64,000 nucleotides of DNA from Opitutaceae bacterium (lineage in GTDB: Bacteria; Verrucomicrobiota; Verrucomicrobiia; Opitutales; Opitutaceae): the NCBI GenBank assembly GCA_016794625.1, contig JAEUGY010000096.1:34814-98813 (forward strand). The letters run 5' to 3'. A program made the translations under genes and the position numbers. This document shows, piece after piece, positions 52,647 through 61,531 of this stretch; within the stretch, counting starts at the first letter, position 1; each line of letters opens with the position of its first letter. A model generated the notes under the pieces. It ran no database searches and was not told the DNA's origin. It saw only the letters and a program-made list of their open reading frames with translations.

Positions 52647-52674
52647 AAGGCCGCCTTCGCGAAAAGGCGGCCTT
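52647..52674 (-). terminator. Hairpin terminator downstream of lysine aminomutase gene
   Basis: A perfect 11-bp stem AAGGCCGCCTT (52647-52657) / AAGGCGGCCTT (52664-52674) with a 6-nt loop is followed on the minus strand by CGTG and TTTTT. It sits between the aminomutase gene and the nuclease module, insulating the two. Confidence 0.7.
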
Positions 52675-52897
52675 GTGACCTAACACCAAGCAAACCGTAA
52701 GAACTACAAACAAGCATCGCTCACTCGAACGATTGCTGACTACACGGAGGTAGACGCGTTCATCGCCAAAACATTCAATCCCTCGACAAAAATGTTGTCG
52801 GCTCTTCGCGTCCGGTCGCATTCATACCCTCAGGCGCGAAGAGTCTTCGTCACCAGATCCTACCCGCCCGATTCTTTGCGCGTGGCACGCGGAGCGG
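52675..52897. other. Gene-free 223-bp stretch with an inverted repeat
   Basis: No supported gene lies here. CTCTTCGCG (52802-52810) and CGCGAAGAG (52835-52843) are perfect inverted arms 24 nt apart, and CGACAAAAATGTTGTCG lies just before them (about 52785-52801). These could form a structured 3' UTR of the aminomutase transcript. Confidence 0.4.
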
Positions 52898-54115
52898 TCA
52901 CGCCCCTCGTTTCACATCCGCTGCGCTCCCCACCGCGGGAGCCGGCGTGTCGAGGGTCGCATCCGCATCCAAGGTGTGACCGCTCGATGTCAGAGGATAC
53001 TCGAACCGGCGACCCTCATAGTTGCGGAAGATCACTCGATCATCATCGATCGACTCCAGGTACTCCGGGTTGATCGGCACCTTGCCCCCTCCCCCTGGCG
53101 AATCGATCACGTATTGGGGGATCGCATAGCCGGTCGTATGGCCGCGAAGAGACTTGATGATTTCCAAGCCCTTGCGCACATCGACCTTAAAGTGGCTGCC
53201 ACCCGTGATCAAATCCATCTGGTAGAGGTAATAGGGCCGCACGCGCATCCGCAAAAGACGATGCACCAGCGCCTTCATCACGTCCGGGTCATCGTTGACG
53301 CCCGCCAGCAAGACGCTCTGGTTGCCAAGTGGCACCCCCGCGAAGGCCAGCCGCTCGCACGCATCACGCAGCTCGGCGGTCGCCTCCTTCGGATGGTTGA
53401 CATGGATGCTCATCCAAATGGGCCCGTATTTCTTGAAGATCTCGCACAGCTCGGGGGTGATGCGCTGGGGCAGGAACACCGGGATGCGCGACCCAATGCG
53501 GATAAACTCCACATGCTTGATCGCCCGCAGTCGGCTCAACAGATGCTCCAGTTTCTTGTCGGAAAGCAGCAGAGGATCCCCACCTGATAGGAGGACGTCG
53601 CGAACTTCGGGATGGGACTCAATATAACGAAGTCCCTGCTCATACTCAGGATGGAAATTATAGTCCTGGGCATTCGAAACGAGCCGGCTCCGGGTGCAAT
53701 AACGGCAGTACGCCGCGCAACGATCGGTGACCAGGAACAAAACGCGGTCCGGATAGCGGTGTACCAATCCGGGCACCGGCGAATGTTCGTCCTCGCCCAA
53801 GGAATCCAGCTTTTCCTCAGCCGCGACGTACATTTCCGCTTCCCTGGGAACGACCTGCTTGCGAATCGGGCAGTCCGGATCCGTAAGGTCGATGAGGTTG
53901 AAGAAGTAAGGCGTGATCGCCAACGCGAGTTTCTTGCCCGCAAACGCGACCCCCCGACGTTCCTCGGGCGTCAAAATCATGTACCGCTCCAGCTGATCAA
54001 GCGTCGTGATCCGGTTCTTCAGCTGCCACGTCCAATCCTGCCAATCGGAGGCAGAAACGTGTTGCCAGAGTCCTTGTCCTTCGAACCAGCTGCTGCGGTC
54101 TTCTTGATAAGCCAT
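52898..54115 (-). CDS. kamA: Lysine 2,3-aminomutase family radical SAM enzyme
   Basis: The 405-aa protein has the radical SAM motif CAAYCRYC, and LSGGDPLLLSDKKLEHLL. The PLP-binding Lys lies in DSPGGGGKVP. Asp residues matching those that bind the substrate lysine in clostridial KamA are present in YQMDLITGG and YVIDSPGGGG. Length is that of true lysine 2,3-aminomutase rather than the shorter EpmB. It converts L-lysine to beta-lysine. No ablB acetyltransferase is adjacent. ATG 54115 was chosen over an upstream TTG. Confidence 0.9.
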   Translation of the reverse strand: MAYQEDRSSWFEGQGLWQHVSASDWQDWTWQLKNRITTLDQLERYMILTPEERRGVAFAGKKLALAITPYFFNLIDLTDPDCPIRKQVVPREAEMYVAAEEKLDSLGEDEHSPVPGLVHRYPDRVLFLVTDRCAAYCRYCTRSRLVSNAQDYNFHPEYEQGLRYIESHPEVRDVLLSGGDPLLLSDKKLEHLLSRLRAIKHVEFIRIGSRIPVFLPQRITPELCEIFKKYGPIWMSIHVNHPKEATAELRDACERLAFAGVPLGNQSVLLAGVNDDPDVMKALVHRLLRMRVRPYYLYQMDLITGGSHFKVDVRKGLEIIKSLRGHTTGYAIPQYVIDSPGGGGKVPINPEYLESIDDDRVIFRNYEGRRFEYPLTSSGHTLDADATLDTPAPAVGSAADVKRGA

Positions 54116-54274
54116 GAGAAAGGTCTCGTTACCGATAGTCGGCAATAGCCGGGTGTCAAACGAAGCAATCCGACGATTTCCGCCGGTCCGGGAACGAACT
54201 TTTTCACATCTCCGGGCAGGAAGCGCGACAATACCCTTGGCACATCGCGCCCGTCCGCTTTTCGTTCGGCTTTA

Positions 54275-55447
54275 ATGTCCACGTCCAAGCCTGCTGTTCT
54301 CGCCCTGGAAGATGGTTCGGTCTACCGCGGCTTCGCTTTCGGCGCCGAAGCCACGGTCGCCGGCGAATGCGTATTTAACACGTCGATGACGGGCTATCAG
54401 GAGATCATCACGGACCCCTCCTACTTCGGTCAGATTGTCACCTTGACCGCCGTGCAGATCGGAAACTACGGCATCGCCGCCGCTGACTCGGAGGCGGCTG
54501 CCCCGCGCTGCTCGGGTTTGGTGGTCAGGGAACTGTCACCGGTCGTCTCCAACTGGCGGAGCCAGCAGTCCCTTTCCGACTTTTTGGCCAAGCACGGCAT
54601 TCCCGGCATCAGCGAAATCGACACGCGCGCCTTGACCAAGAAGCTTCGGGTCGACGGTGCGATGAAGTGCTGCTTGAGCACGCGGCCGATCACGGATGAG
54701 GAGGCGGTGCGTCAAGCCCGCGCCTGGCAGGACATGGCTGGAGCGGATTACGTGCGCGATGTGACCACCGACCAACCGTTTCTGTGGAAGGCGGATGACG
54801 CCGGGAACTATAACACTCCCTATCAGCCCGTGGGCACCAGCTTTTGCGCCCCGGCGAGCCCGGCCCGGCGGTTCCGGGTGGCTGCCTTTGACTACGGCGC
54901 CAAGTACTCGATTTTCCGCAAACTGATCAACCACGGTTTCGACGTGCAGGTGTTTCCGGCAAACGCCCCTGCCTCGATGATTCGCGAGCACAACCCGGAC
55001 GCAGTCTTTCTGTCGAACGGTCCCGGCGACCCGGCGGCCCTTCCCTATATCCACCAAACGGTCACTGCGTTGATGCCGGATTTCCCCATCTTTGGTATCT
55101 GCCTGGGTCACCAAATGATCACGCACGCCCTCGGCGGCTCCACCTACAAACTCAAGTTCGGGCATCGGGGAGGCAATCAACCGGTCAAGAACCTGGAATC
55201 GGGACGCGTTTCGATCACGGCTCAGAACCACGGATTCGCCACCGATCCCAAGAGCATTGAATCCCGCGGCGCAAAAGTCACCGAGGTGAATCTCAACGAT
55301 GGCACGGTCGAAGGCCTGCGCCACTTGAGCCTGCCGATCTTCTCGGTGCAGTATCACCCGGAGGCCGCCCCGGGGCCGAACGACGCCGATCCGCTCTTCA
55401 GCGACTTTTACCGCATGGTGGAGGCGCGCAAGGCAGGCAAAATCTGA
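54275..55447 (+). CDS. carA: Carbamoyl-phosphate synthase, glutamine-hydrolysing small subunit
   Basis: The 390-aa protein has the CarA N-terminal domain (FNTSMTGYQEIITDPSYFGQIVTLT, GIPGISEIDTRALTKKLR) and a class I glutamine amidotransferase domain. The latter carries FLSNGPGDPAALPY, the nucleophile Cys in FGICLGHQMITHALGG, and HPEAAPGPNDADPLF. It supplies ammonia to CarB for pyrimidine and arginine synthesis. carB is not adjacent; pyrE is 1 kb away in the same orientation. Confidence 0.97.
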   Translation: MSTSKPAVLALEDGSVYRGFAFGAEATVAGECVFNTSMTGYQEIITDPSYFGQIVTLTAVQIGNYGIAAADSEAAAPRCSGLVVRELSPVVSNWRSQQSLSDFLAKHGIPGISEIDTRALTKKLRVDGAMKCCLSTRPITDEEAVRQARAWQDMAGADYVRDVTTDQPFLWKADDAGNYNTPYQPVGTSFCAPASPARRFRVAAFDYGAKYSIFRKLINHGFDVQVFPANAPASMIREHNPDAVFLSNGPGDPAALPYIHQTVTALMPDFPIFGICLGHQMITHALGGSTYKLKFGHRGGNQPVKNLESGRVSITAQNHGFATDPKSIESRGAKVTEVNLNDGTVEGLRHLSLPIFSVQYHPEAAPGPNDADPLFSDFYRMVEARKAGKI

Positions 55448-55466
55448 ATCAGCGATCTCTCTTTCG

Positions 55467-56315
55467 TCAGAACGCAACGAAGGGATTGTAGCGTAGCTCA
55501 TGACCCACCGTGGTCAGCGGCCCATGTCCCGGGGCCACCACGGTTTCGGGGGGCAGGCGGTTAAACAGCCGTCGCAGGCTTGATTTGAGCTTTTCCCGGC
55601 AGAAAAACGCACCACCGATCGAGCCGGCAAAAAAGAGGTCGCCCGACAAGAGCAGACCGGGGCCGGACGCGGCCGTCCGCGAGCGAACCACATAACTGTT
55701 GTGGGCCTCCACATGCCCGGGCGTCGCCAGCACTTCGACCGAAAAGCCGGAAAACTCAAGGATGGTACCGTCACTCACCGCGGTGGCCCCCGCGACTTGA
55801 CCGCCCCGAGGTGCGAAGACGGGGGGAGCTCCGAAAAACTCACGCACTTCCGACAATCCACCCATGTGCTCTGTTTCCGGATGGGTGATGAAGGCTGCCT
55901 CGATCTGTCGGATGCGGGTCGGCCAGACCCGACGCAACGCGGCCGGCGTCGAACCGGCATCAAAGAGCAGTCCGGTCTGTTTCGAGCAGTCCGCCACGAC
56001 ATAGGCGTTGGCGACGCCGATGCCATGAGGCATCCGGAGTGGGAAGAGGCAGAAGGGGAGACCGAGAATCTCCGGCAGGGGGTAGTTTCCGCCTGCCAAG
56101 GCGCAAAAACCCACCTCATTTAGGCCGAGCACGCGGGACAAGCGGGACAGCTCCCCTCCATTCAAATCATACCGGTAGTCGATCGCATCCCGAATCTTCG
56201 ACAGATTCACCTGCGCACGCTCAGCCAACGAGGTCGCCGTCAGACCCGCGTGCTGCAAGGCCTTGTCGAGCACATCGCCCAACTCATCCTCAAGAGGTGT
56301 GCGTTCAATGACCAC
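55467..56315 (-). CDS. HTH-MBL fusion protein with altered metal motif
   Basis: The 282-aa product from GTG 56315 has an XRE-like helix-turn-helix at about residues 14-70 (TSLAERAQVNLSKIRDAIDYRY) and then a metallo-beta-lactamase fold. In the MBL part the normal HxHxDH is H145-P-E-T-E-H150; the later ligands look intact (TPGHVEAH, LLSGDLFF, VAPGHGPLT). The changed motif suggests altered metal binding or weak activity. The start is uncertain since no ATG is available. It is divergent from pyrE and convergent with carA. Confidence 0.75.
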   Translation of the reverse strand: MVIERTPLEDELGDVLDKALQHAGLTATSLAERAQVNLSKIRDAIDYRYDLNGGELSRLSRVLGLNEVGFCALAGGNYPLPEILGLPFCLFPLRMPHGIGVANAYVVADCSKQTGLLFDAGSTPAALRRVWPTRIRQIEAAFITHPETEHMGGLSEVREFFGAPPVFAPRGGQVAGATAVSDGTILEFSGFSVEVLATPGHVEAHNSYVVRSRTAASGPGLLLSGDLFFAGSIGGAFFCREKLKSSLRRLFNRLPPETVVAPGHGPLTTVGHELRYNPFVAF

Positions 56316-56415
56316 CGTAACACACAGTGCGCGAGGTTGCGTCCGGTGCAAGAAGACGATGGCCGGACGAATTTCGCTTTGGCATGGAGGCCACGCTCGG
56401 CAGCATGCTCGGCTC

Positions 56416-56994
56416 ATGGATCCAAAACAGCAGGAAATCCTCGATATCTTCACGCGCACCAAGGCGCTGCTGCAGGGGCACTTTGTCTTACGCTCCGGCC
56501 TTCACAGCGGCTTCTACTTCCAGTGCGCGCAGGTCTGCCAGCATATGGACGCCGTCACGCGTCTGGGAGAATTACTGCTGGCCAAGGTCAAGACCATGCC
56601 CGGAATGAACTTCACCACCGTACTGGCGCCCGCCATGGGCGGCCTGGTCATCGGACAGGAAGTGGCCCGCCAGGCCGGGGCACGCTACGTGTTCGCCGAA
56701 AAGGAAAACAACGTCCTGGTGCTGCGTCGGGGTTTCAAGTTCGCACCCGGTGAGCGCGTGCTCGTGGTTGAAGACGTGGTGACACGGGGGGGCCGGGTCC
56801 AGGAGTGCCTACAAATCCTCCGCGCCGCCGGCGCGGAACCGGTGGCGGTGGCCATGCTGGTCGATCGCAGCGCCGGCACGGGTCGATTTGACATCCCCGC
56901 GGTCTCATTGCTGGAACTCTCCTTCCCCACGTACGCCGCGGATGCGCTTCCGGCCGAATTGGCCCGGCTGCCCGTGGAAAAGCCGGGGAGCTGA
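56416..56994 (+). CDS. pyrE: Orotate phosphoribosyltransferase
   Basis: The 192-aa enzyme adds orotate to PRPP to form OMP. It has FVLRSGLHSGFYFQCAQV, the conserved Lys-containing YVFAEKENN and the PRPP-binding VLVVEDVVTRGGRVQEC. ATG 56416 (MDPKQQEILDIFTRTKALLQ) was preferred over longer frames. It uses PRPP, made by the prs product encoded 2 kb away, and is divergent from the MBL gene by 100 bp. Confidence 0.95.
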   Translation: MDPKQQEILDIFTRTKALLQGHFVLRSGLHSGFYFQCAQVCQHMDAVTRLGELLLAKVKTMPGMNFTTVLAPAMGGLVIGQEVARQAGARYVFAEKENNVLVLRRGFKFAPGERVLVVEDVVTRGGRVQECLQILRAAGAEPVAVAMLVDRSAGTGRFDIPAVSLLELSFPTYAADALPAELARLPVEKPGS

Positions 56995-57059
56995 ACCACC
57001 CCTCCGGCTCCCGCAGGGCGAGGGCGCGGCCCGCGGCCGCTCCCTGCCCGTCAATGTCC

Positions 57060-58487
57060 TCAGCGCGCGATCGGAACGCCGATGTAACTGTAACGCCCGC
57101 GGAAATACACGAGCAGCAGATTGGGTCCCGGCTTGAGCGATTCGCGCGCACCATTCACCGACTCGACGGGCTCGCGGTTGATTTCGATGATCACCATGTT
57201 CGGCAGGAGTTTGTCGGCGTAGGGCGACGTCGGTTCAACTTCGGTCACGACAAGTCCACCCACGCGCTCGTCCAGGTTGAGGCGGGTTCGCATTTCGTCG
57301 TTCACGAGCTCGACCTTGACGCCGTCGAACAATCCGCCCCGTCGACCGGCATCGGCCAGACTGGCGAGTTTCACCTCGAGCACGCGCTCCTTGCCTTCCC
57401 GAAAGGTCCGGACTTTGACCTCGGTCCCTGGCGCCAGCTGCGACACAAAGAGCCGGAGGTCCTGGAGCGACGTGATGGGCCGGTCGTTGATCGCCAGGAT
57501 CGCATCGCCCCGCTTCAGCCCTGCTTTGTCCGCCGGGCTGTCCGGAGTCACATTATTGATCAAGACGCCCTTCGCATCTTTCTTCAGTCCGAGCGCTTCG
57601 GCCAGATCTCCATTGAGCGTCTCCACGCCGACACCGAGGAATCCCCGCGAGACCGAACCGGTCTCGATCAGGCTGTGCATGATCGAAGACGCCAGATTGA
57701 TCGGTATCGCAAAGCCTATCCCGATGTTGCCGCGCGTCGTCGACATGATCGCGGTGTTGATCCCGACCAGGCGGCCCTTGGCATCCGCGAGCGCGCCGCC
57801 AGAATTACCCATGTTGATCGAGGCATCCGTTTGAATGAAGTTCTCGTAGCCCGCCTGGCCGTTCTCCCGGTCGAGAAGGCCCAGGTTGTTGCGCCCGAGC
57901 GCCGAGACAATCCCCATGGTCACCGTTTGACCGATACCAAGGGGATTGCCGACCGCGAACACCACGTCCCCCACCCTCAATTTGTCACTGTCCGCCAGGG
58001 TCACGAAGGGCAGATTCGCGGCGTCGATCTTGATCACCGCGACATCCGTGCTCGGGTCCGAGCCAATGAGCTTCGCCTTGAATTCCCGCTCATCCGGGAG
58101 CGAGATGTTGAGTTCATCGGCCCCCTCGACGACATGGTTGTTGGTTAAAATGTATCCATCCGCTGAAACAATGACCCCCGACCCCAGCCCCTGCTCCCGC
58201 GACTCGCGCTCCGGCGGCACCTGATCGGGGAAAAACTGCCGAAAGAGGGGATTCACCTGGCGACGCTGGGTCACAATCTTCGTCGAGTAAACCGAGACCA
58301 CCGCACGCTGCACCGGCTCCACCATGTCGGCGTAGGACACCACCAGACCGGGACGCCCGCCCTCGGAAACCGCGCTGGGATCCATCCGGAGCACCGGCTT
58401 CTTGGCGGGCTCCTTCTGACCGTGCAATCCGGCGGTCAGTACGGACATCAATGCGACGAAGAGCTGGAGGCGTGGGTTGAGTTTCAT
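57060..58487 (-). CDS. Deg/HtrA-family periplasmic serine protease
   Basis: The 475-aa protein has a signal peptide (MKLNPRLQLFVALMSVLTAG), a trypsin-like domain with the His (TNNHVVEGADEL), Asp (DPSTDVAVIKI) and Ser (NMGNSGGALADAKG), and two PDZ domains (ending SLQDLRLFVSQLAPGTEV and LLPNMVIIEINREPVESVNG). This is the DegP/DegQ architecture for envelope protein quality control, fitting its place at the end of a bam-ompH-lpxD-prs region. DegP versus DegQ cannot be told. Confidence 0.94.
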   Translation of the reverse strand: MKLNPRLQLFVALMSVLTAGLHGQKEPAKKPVLRMDPSAVSEGGRPGLVVSYADMVEPVQRAVVSVYSTKIVTQRRQVNPLFRQFFPDQVPPERESREQGLGSGVIVSADGYILTNNHVVEGADELNISLPDEREFKAKLIGSDPSTDVAVIKIDAANLPFVTLADSDKLRVGDVVFAVGNPLGIGQTVTMGIVSALGRNNLGLLDRENGQAGYENFIQTDASINMGNSGGALADAKGRLVGINTAIMSTTRGNIGIGFAIPINLASSIMHSLIETGSVSRGFLGVGVETLNGDLAEALGLKKDAKGVLINNVTPDSPADKAGLKRGDAILAINDRPITSLQDLRLFVSQLAPGTEVKVRTFREGKERVLEVKLASLADAGRRGGLFDGVKVELVNDEMRTRLNLDERVGGLVVTEVEPTSPYADKLLPNMVIIEINREPVESVNGARESLKPGPNLLLVYFRGRYSYIGVPIAR

Positions 58488-58578
58488 AGGGGGGAATCAG
58501 CGTACGGCGAAGGGAAGCGACCGATCGCCCGCCCCGGAAGTTCCCGCGGACGAGCCGATTGTCAAAGCGAACAGGGCT

Positions 58579-59529
58579 TTAGAAGCCCTTCACCTTAAAC
58601 AAACTCGTGACACTCTCATTGTTGTTGATCCTCAAAATCGCTTCACCCAGAAGGCCTGCGATGCTTAATATCGTGATGGGCAGGCCTTTAGGATCGTTGG
58701 GGATCGAGTTCGTGATGATCAGTTCGTCGATCAAACCACCCTCGAGACGCTGCCGGGCCATGTCGCTGAGAATGCAATGGCTGACCGCCGCACGCACACT
58801 CCGAGCGCCATGCTCGCGCAAGATGCGCGCGGCTGCCGTCAGGGTGCCCGCCGTTTCCGTGATATCGTCGACGAGGAGCACATCGCAGCCGCTGACATCA
58901 CCCACGACATTGATGGCCTCCACATTCGTGGCGCTCGTGCGCTTCTTCGCCACCAATCCGAGGCCGGCTCCGAGCACGTCGGCGTAGGCCGCCGCCATCT
59001 TCATCCCGCCGACGTCGGGCGAACAGACCACCAGATTCTGTTTTGGGGTTTGGGCGAGGTACTTGAACAGCGTGGGCGAGGCGTAGAGATGGTCGACCGG
59101 GATGTCGAAGAAACCCTGGATTTGCTGGGAGTGCAGATCCATCGTCAGCACGCGATTGGCTCCGGCCGCCGTGAGCAGGTTGGCCACCAGCTTCGCCGTG
59201 ATCGGCACGCGAGGCTGGTCCTTGCGGTCCTGTCTCGCGTATCCATAAAAGGGCAGCACGGCCGTGATGCGGTAGGCCGACGCACGGCGACATGCGTCGA
59301 TCATGATCAGCAGCTCCATCAGGTGATGGTTGGTCGGCGGGCAGGTCGACTGGACGAGGAAGACGTCGTGCCCGCGCACGTTTTCGTTGATCTTCACGAA
59401 GGACTCGCCGTCGGGAAAGCTGGTGACTGTCGCCTCCCCCAGCGCCATGCCGATGTGGCGGCACATTTCCTCCGCCAAGGGGCGGTTGGAATTACCGGAG
59501 AAGATTTTCAGGCCAGGCTTGCTGCTCAT
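58579..59529 (-). CDS. prs: Ribose-phosphate pyrophosphokinase (PRPP synthetase)
   Basis: The 316-aa enzyme makes PRPP from ribose 5-phosphate and ATP. It shows KIFSGNSNRPLAEEM, DGESFVKINENVRGHDVFLVQ, ATP-binding GYARQDRKDQPR, TMDLHSQQIQGFFDIPVDHL and the PRPP loop LLVDDITETAGTL. Length matches bacterial Prs (about 315). It is on the same strand as lpxD (30-nt gap) and likely cotranscribed with it. Confidence 0.97.
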   Translation of the reverse strand: MSSKPGLKIFSGNSNRPLAEEMCRHIGMALGEATVTSFPDGESFVKINENVRGHDVFLVQSTCPPTNHHLMELLIMIDACRRASAYRITAVLPFYGYARQDRKDQPRVPITAKLVANLLTAAGANRVLTMDLHSQQIQGFFDIPVDHLYASPTLFKYLAQTPKQNLVVCSPDVGGMKMAAAYADVLGAGLGLVAKKRTSATNVEAINVVGDVSGCDVLLVDDITETAGTLTAAARILREHGARSVRAAVSHCILSDMARQRLEGGLIDELIITNSIPNDPKGLPITILSIAGLLGEAILRINNNESVTSLFKVKGF

Positions 59530-59559
59530 AGGTGCGGTCCGGCGACGTTATCGAAGCTC

Positions 59560-60615
59560 CTAGTCTGCGGAAGTCTTTTTTAAATCAACGAGATGCGCTT
59601 CGAGGGCATCCACCCGCTTAAAGAGCTCTGGAAGTCGTTTGCGTAGAACGTTGATACGTTGCTCCAGCTGGTAGGACAAAGCGGGAGAACCTTTCACAAA
59701 CGAGCCCGCCTCGAGGTCGGAGGTCAGCGACGACCCTCCGTCAATCTTGGCTCCCCGACCGATCGTGATGTGCCCGCCAAGGCCGGCCTGTCCTCCGAGC
59801 ACAACATAATCTTCCAGCGTGGTGCTCCCGGAAATCCCCACTTGGGCGCACAAGATGCAGTGTTTACCGATGGTCACATTGTGCGCGACCTGAACGAGGT
59901 TGTCGATTTTGGTGCCCTGCCCGATCCGTGTCTGACTAAAGCGGGCCCGGTCGATGGTGCTGTTCGCACCGATTTCCACGTCGGTTTCAACCACCACGCG
60001 GCCGATCTGGGGCACTTTGACATGGCGCCCCTGCACAAATTCATAACCAAAACCGTCAGAACCGATCACGACCCCTGGCTGCAGCCGGACCCGATCCTGG
60101 ATTTCACACTCGGCCGTAATCCGGACCCCCGGCTGAAACCAGCAGTCCGCTCCGACGGTGACTTCGCGTCCGATGAAGACTTGAGCCTGCAGGTGGCTCC
60201 CGGGGCCAATCCTTGCGTTCGCCTCAATGACGCAGAGCGGACCGATCGTGGCGCTGGGTGCCACGGTCGCCGAAGGGTCGATCACGGCCGACGGGTGTAT
60301 TCCGGGTGCAGCTTTGGGCCACAGTTGCTGTTCAATCCGACCACACAGCGTGGCCAATGAGGCGGAGGGATTGGCTACAAACAGGTAAAGTTGCCCCACT
60401 TTTGGCTCTCCTTCGAACCCCACCGGCAGGAGCAGGATCGACGCACGCGACTCGGCGACCTGCAACTTGTAGCGCGCATTGCCCAAGAAGGAGAGATCCC
60501 CACGTTCCGCTGCGGACAGCGCTGCGATGCCCGTCACACGATCCTCAGTCGATCCGCGCGTCGAGGCGGGCTGGAGCATCGCGATGAGCTCTTCGGCGGT
60601 GTAGGACAGTTTCAT
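59560..60615 (-). CDS. lpxD: UDP-3-O-acylglucosamine N-acyltransferase
   Basis: The 351-aa enzyme adds the N-linked acyl chain in lipid A synthesis. The N-terminal LpxD domain (ELIAMLQP, RGDLSFLGNARYKLQVAES) is followed by hexapeptide repeats of a left-handed beta helix. The catalytic His lies in VQVAHNVTIGKHCIL. The C-terminal helix is present. ATG 60615 (MKLSYTAEELIAM) was preferred over an upstream start. A terminator lies between it and ompH upstream, so it may have its own promoter. Confidence 0.94.
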   Translation of the reverse strand: MKLSYTAEELIAMLQPASTRGSTEDRVTGIAALSAAERGDLSFLGNARYKLQVAESRASILLLPVGFEGEPKVGQLYLFVANPSASLATLCGRIEQQLWPKAAPGIHPSAVIDPSATVAPSATIGPLCVIEANARIGPGSHLQAQVFIGREVTVGADCWFQPGVRITAECEIQDRVRLQPGVVIGSDGFGYEFVQGRHVKVPQIGRVVVETDVEIGANSTIDRARFSQTRIGQGTKIDNLVQVAHNVTIGKHCILCAQVGISGSTTLEDYVVLGGQAGLGGHITIGRGAKIDGGSSLTSDLEAGSFVKGSPALSYQLEQRINVLRKRLPELFKRVDALEAHLVDLKKTSAD

Positions 60616-60755
60616 GCCAATGGGATTTCCAAGGATCACAACACGGTTGCGCAGGCCACTTCAATCCTGCGGCACAATCCCATGAGCAAATCGCAGGAGG
60701 TCATCGCCCCGCGGCCCGAAACGAAGAGGGAACGGTAAACAGCGGGCGCAAAAAA

Positions 60756-60778
60756 GCCCGCCCCGGTGAGGGGCGGGC
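60756..60778 (-). terminator. Rho-independent terminator between ompH and lpxD
   Basis: A perfect 9-bp stem GCCCGCCCC (60756-60764) / GGGGCGGGC (60770-60778) with a 5-nt loop is followed on the minus strand by a T-run (60750-60755). It lies 20 nt after the ompH stop and 140 bp before lpxD, so it should end or attenuate the bamA-ompH transcript. Confidence 0.85.
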
Positions 60779-60797
60779 CGGAAAGCGATCGGGACAC

Positions 60798-61499
60798 TCA
60801 GTTCTTCTTCGCGCCCGGGAACGTCACCGTCGGAGCCTCGCCGCCGGAGGGCGCGGATTTCGGAGCCGGGGTGCTGCCCGTGGTGGTCGCCGGAGCGGTC
60901 GCCGCCGGGGCCGGAGTGGCCGGACGGCCCTTGTTCACTTCCTTGAGAACGTCATCCGTGATCTCATAGGAAGGGTCGAGGTAGATGAAATTCGAAATGC
61001 CGATCCCACTGGGGCCGGACTTGTCGACCACGACGGTGGCACCCTTGCTCTTGGCAATGTCCGTCGCGGCCTTGCTGATTTCCTCGAGGATGATCTCGCG
61101 GAAGGACCGGAGACGCTGCGCCAGCTGGCGCTCCACATTGTTCTTAAAGACTTGGATTTCCTGCTTCTTCTTCTCGATCTCCTCGAGCTTGGCCTGAGCT
61201 TCCTGCTCTGCCTTCGCCTTGGCATCGTTCGATGCGAGGGGGTTGTTATTCGCCTTCTCGACGAACTCCTTGTACTGTTCCACCAGCGCGTTCCCTTCCT
61301 TGTTCAAGCGCTCCAGTTCGACCTGGGCTTTCTGCTCATCCGCCCTGAGCTTCGCCATCTGTTCTTCGGTCTTGTAGTGGCTTTCGAGGAGCTTCGCCAT
61401 GTCGACGACGAAGATCTTGGGCGCCGGTTGGGCTTGTGCCACCAGCGTGGCGGCGCCAAAAGCGGCGATCGTAGAGAGGATGCGGAGGACTTTGTTCAT
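60798..61499 (-). CDS. OmpH/Skp-family periplasmic chaperone
   Basis: The 233-aa protein has a signal peptide (KVLRILSTIAAFGAATLVAQAQ). The Skp/OmpH core starts KIFVVDMAKLLESHYKTEEQ, with a long charged coiled-coil (EQEAQAKLEEIEKKKQEIQVF) and VVVDKSGPSGIGISNFIYLDPSYEITDDVLKEVN-type end. A Pro/Ala/Thr-rich tail of about 40 residues is added. Skp keeps outer-membrane proteins soluble on their way to BamA, encoded 32 nt upstream. Confidence 0.92.
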   Translation of the reverse strand: MNKVLRILSTIAAFGAATLVAQAQPAPKIFVVDMAKLLESHYKTEEQMAKLRADEQKAQVELERLNKEGNALVEQYKEFVEKANNNPLASNDAKAKAEQEAQAKLEEIEKKKQEIQVFKNNVERQLAQRLRSFREIILEEISKAATDIAKSKGATVVVDKSGPSGIGISNFIYLDPSYEITDDVLKEVNKGRPATPAPAATAPATTTGSTPAPKSAPSGGEAPTVTFPGAKKN

Positions 61500-61531
61500 A
61501 GCTTGGGTTTGGAGCGGAAGGTAAAACTGAA

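Noticed and set aside
52486..52821. A 111-codon minus-strand frame between kamA and the pRiA4b-like gene
   Set aside because: Spans a terminator hairpin and overlaps the start of a good gene; composition not protein-like.
57000..57059. GC-rich inverted sequence after pyrE as a terminator
   Set aside because: Imperfect pairing and no T-run on either strand.
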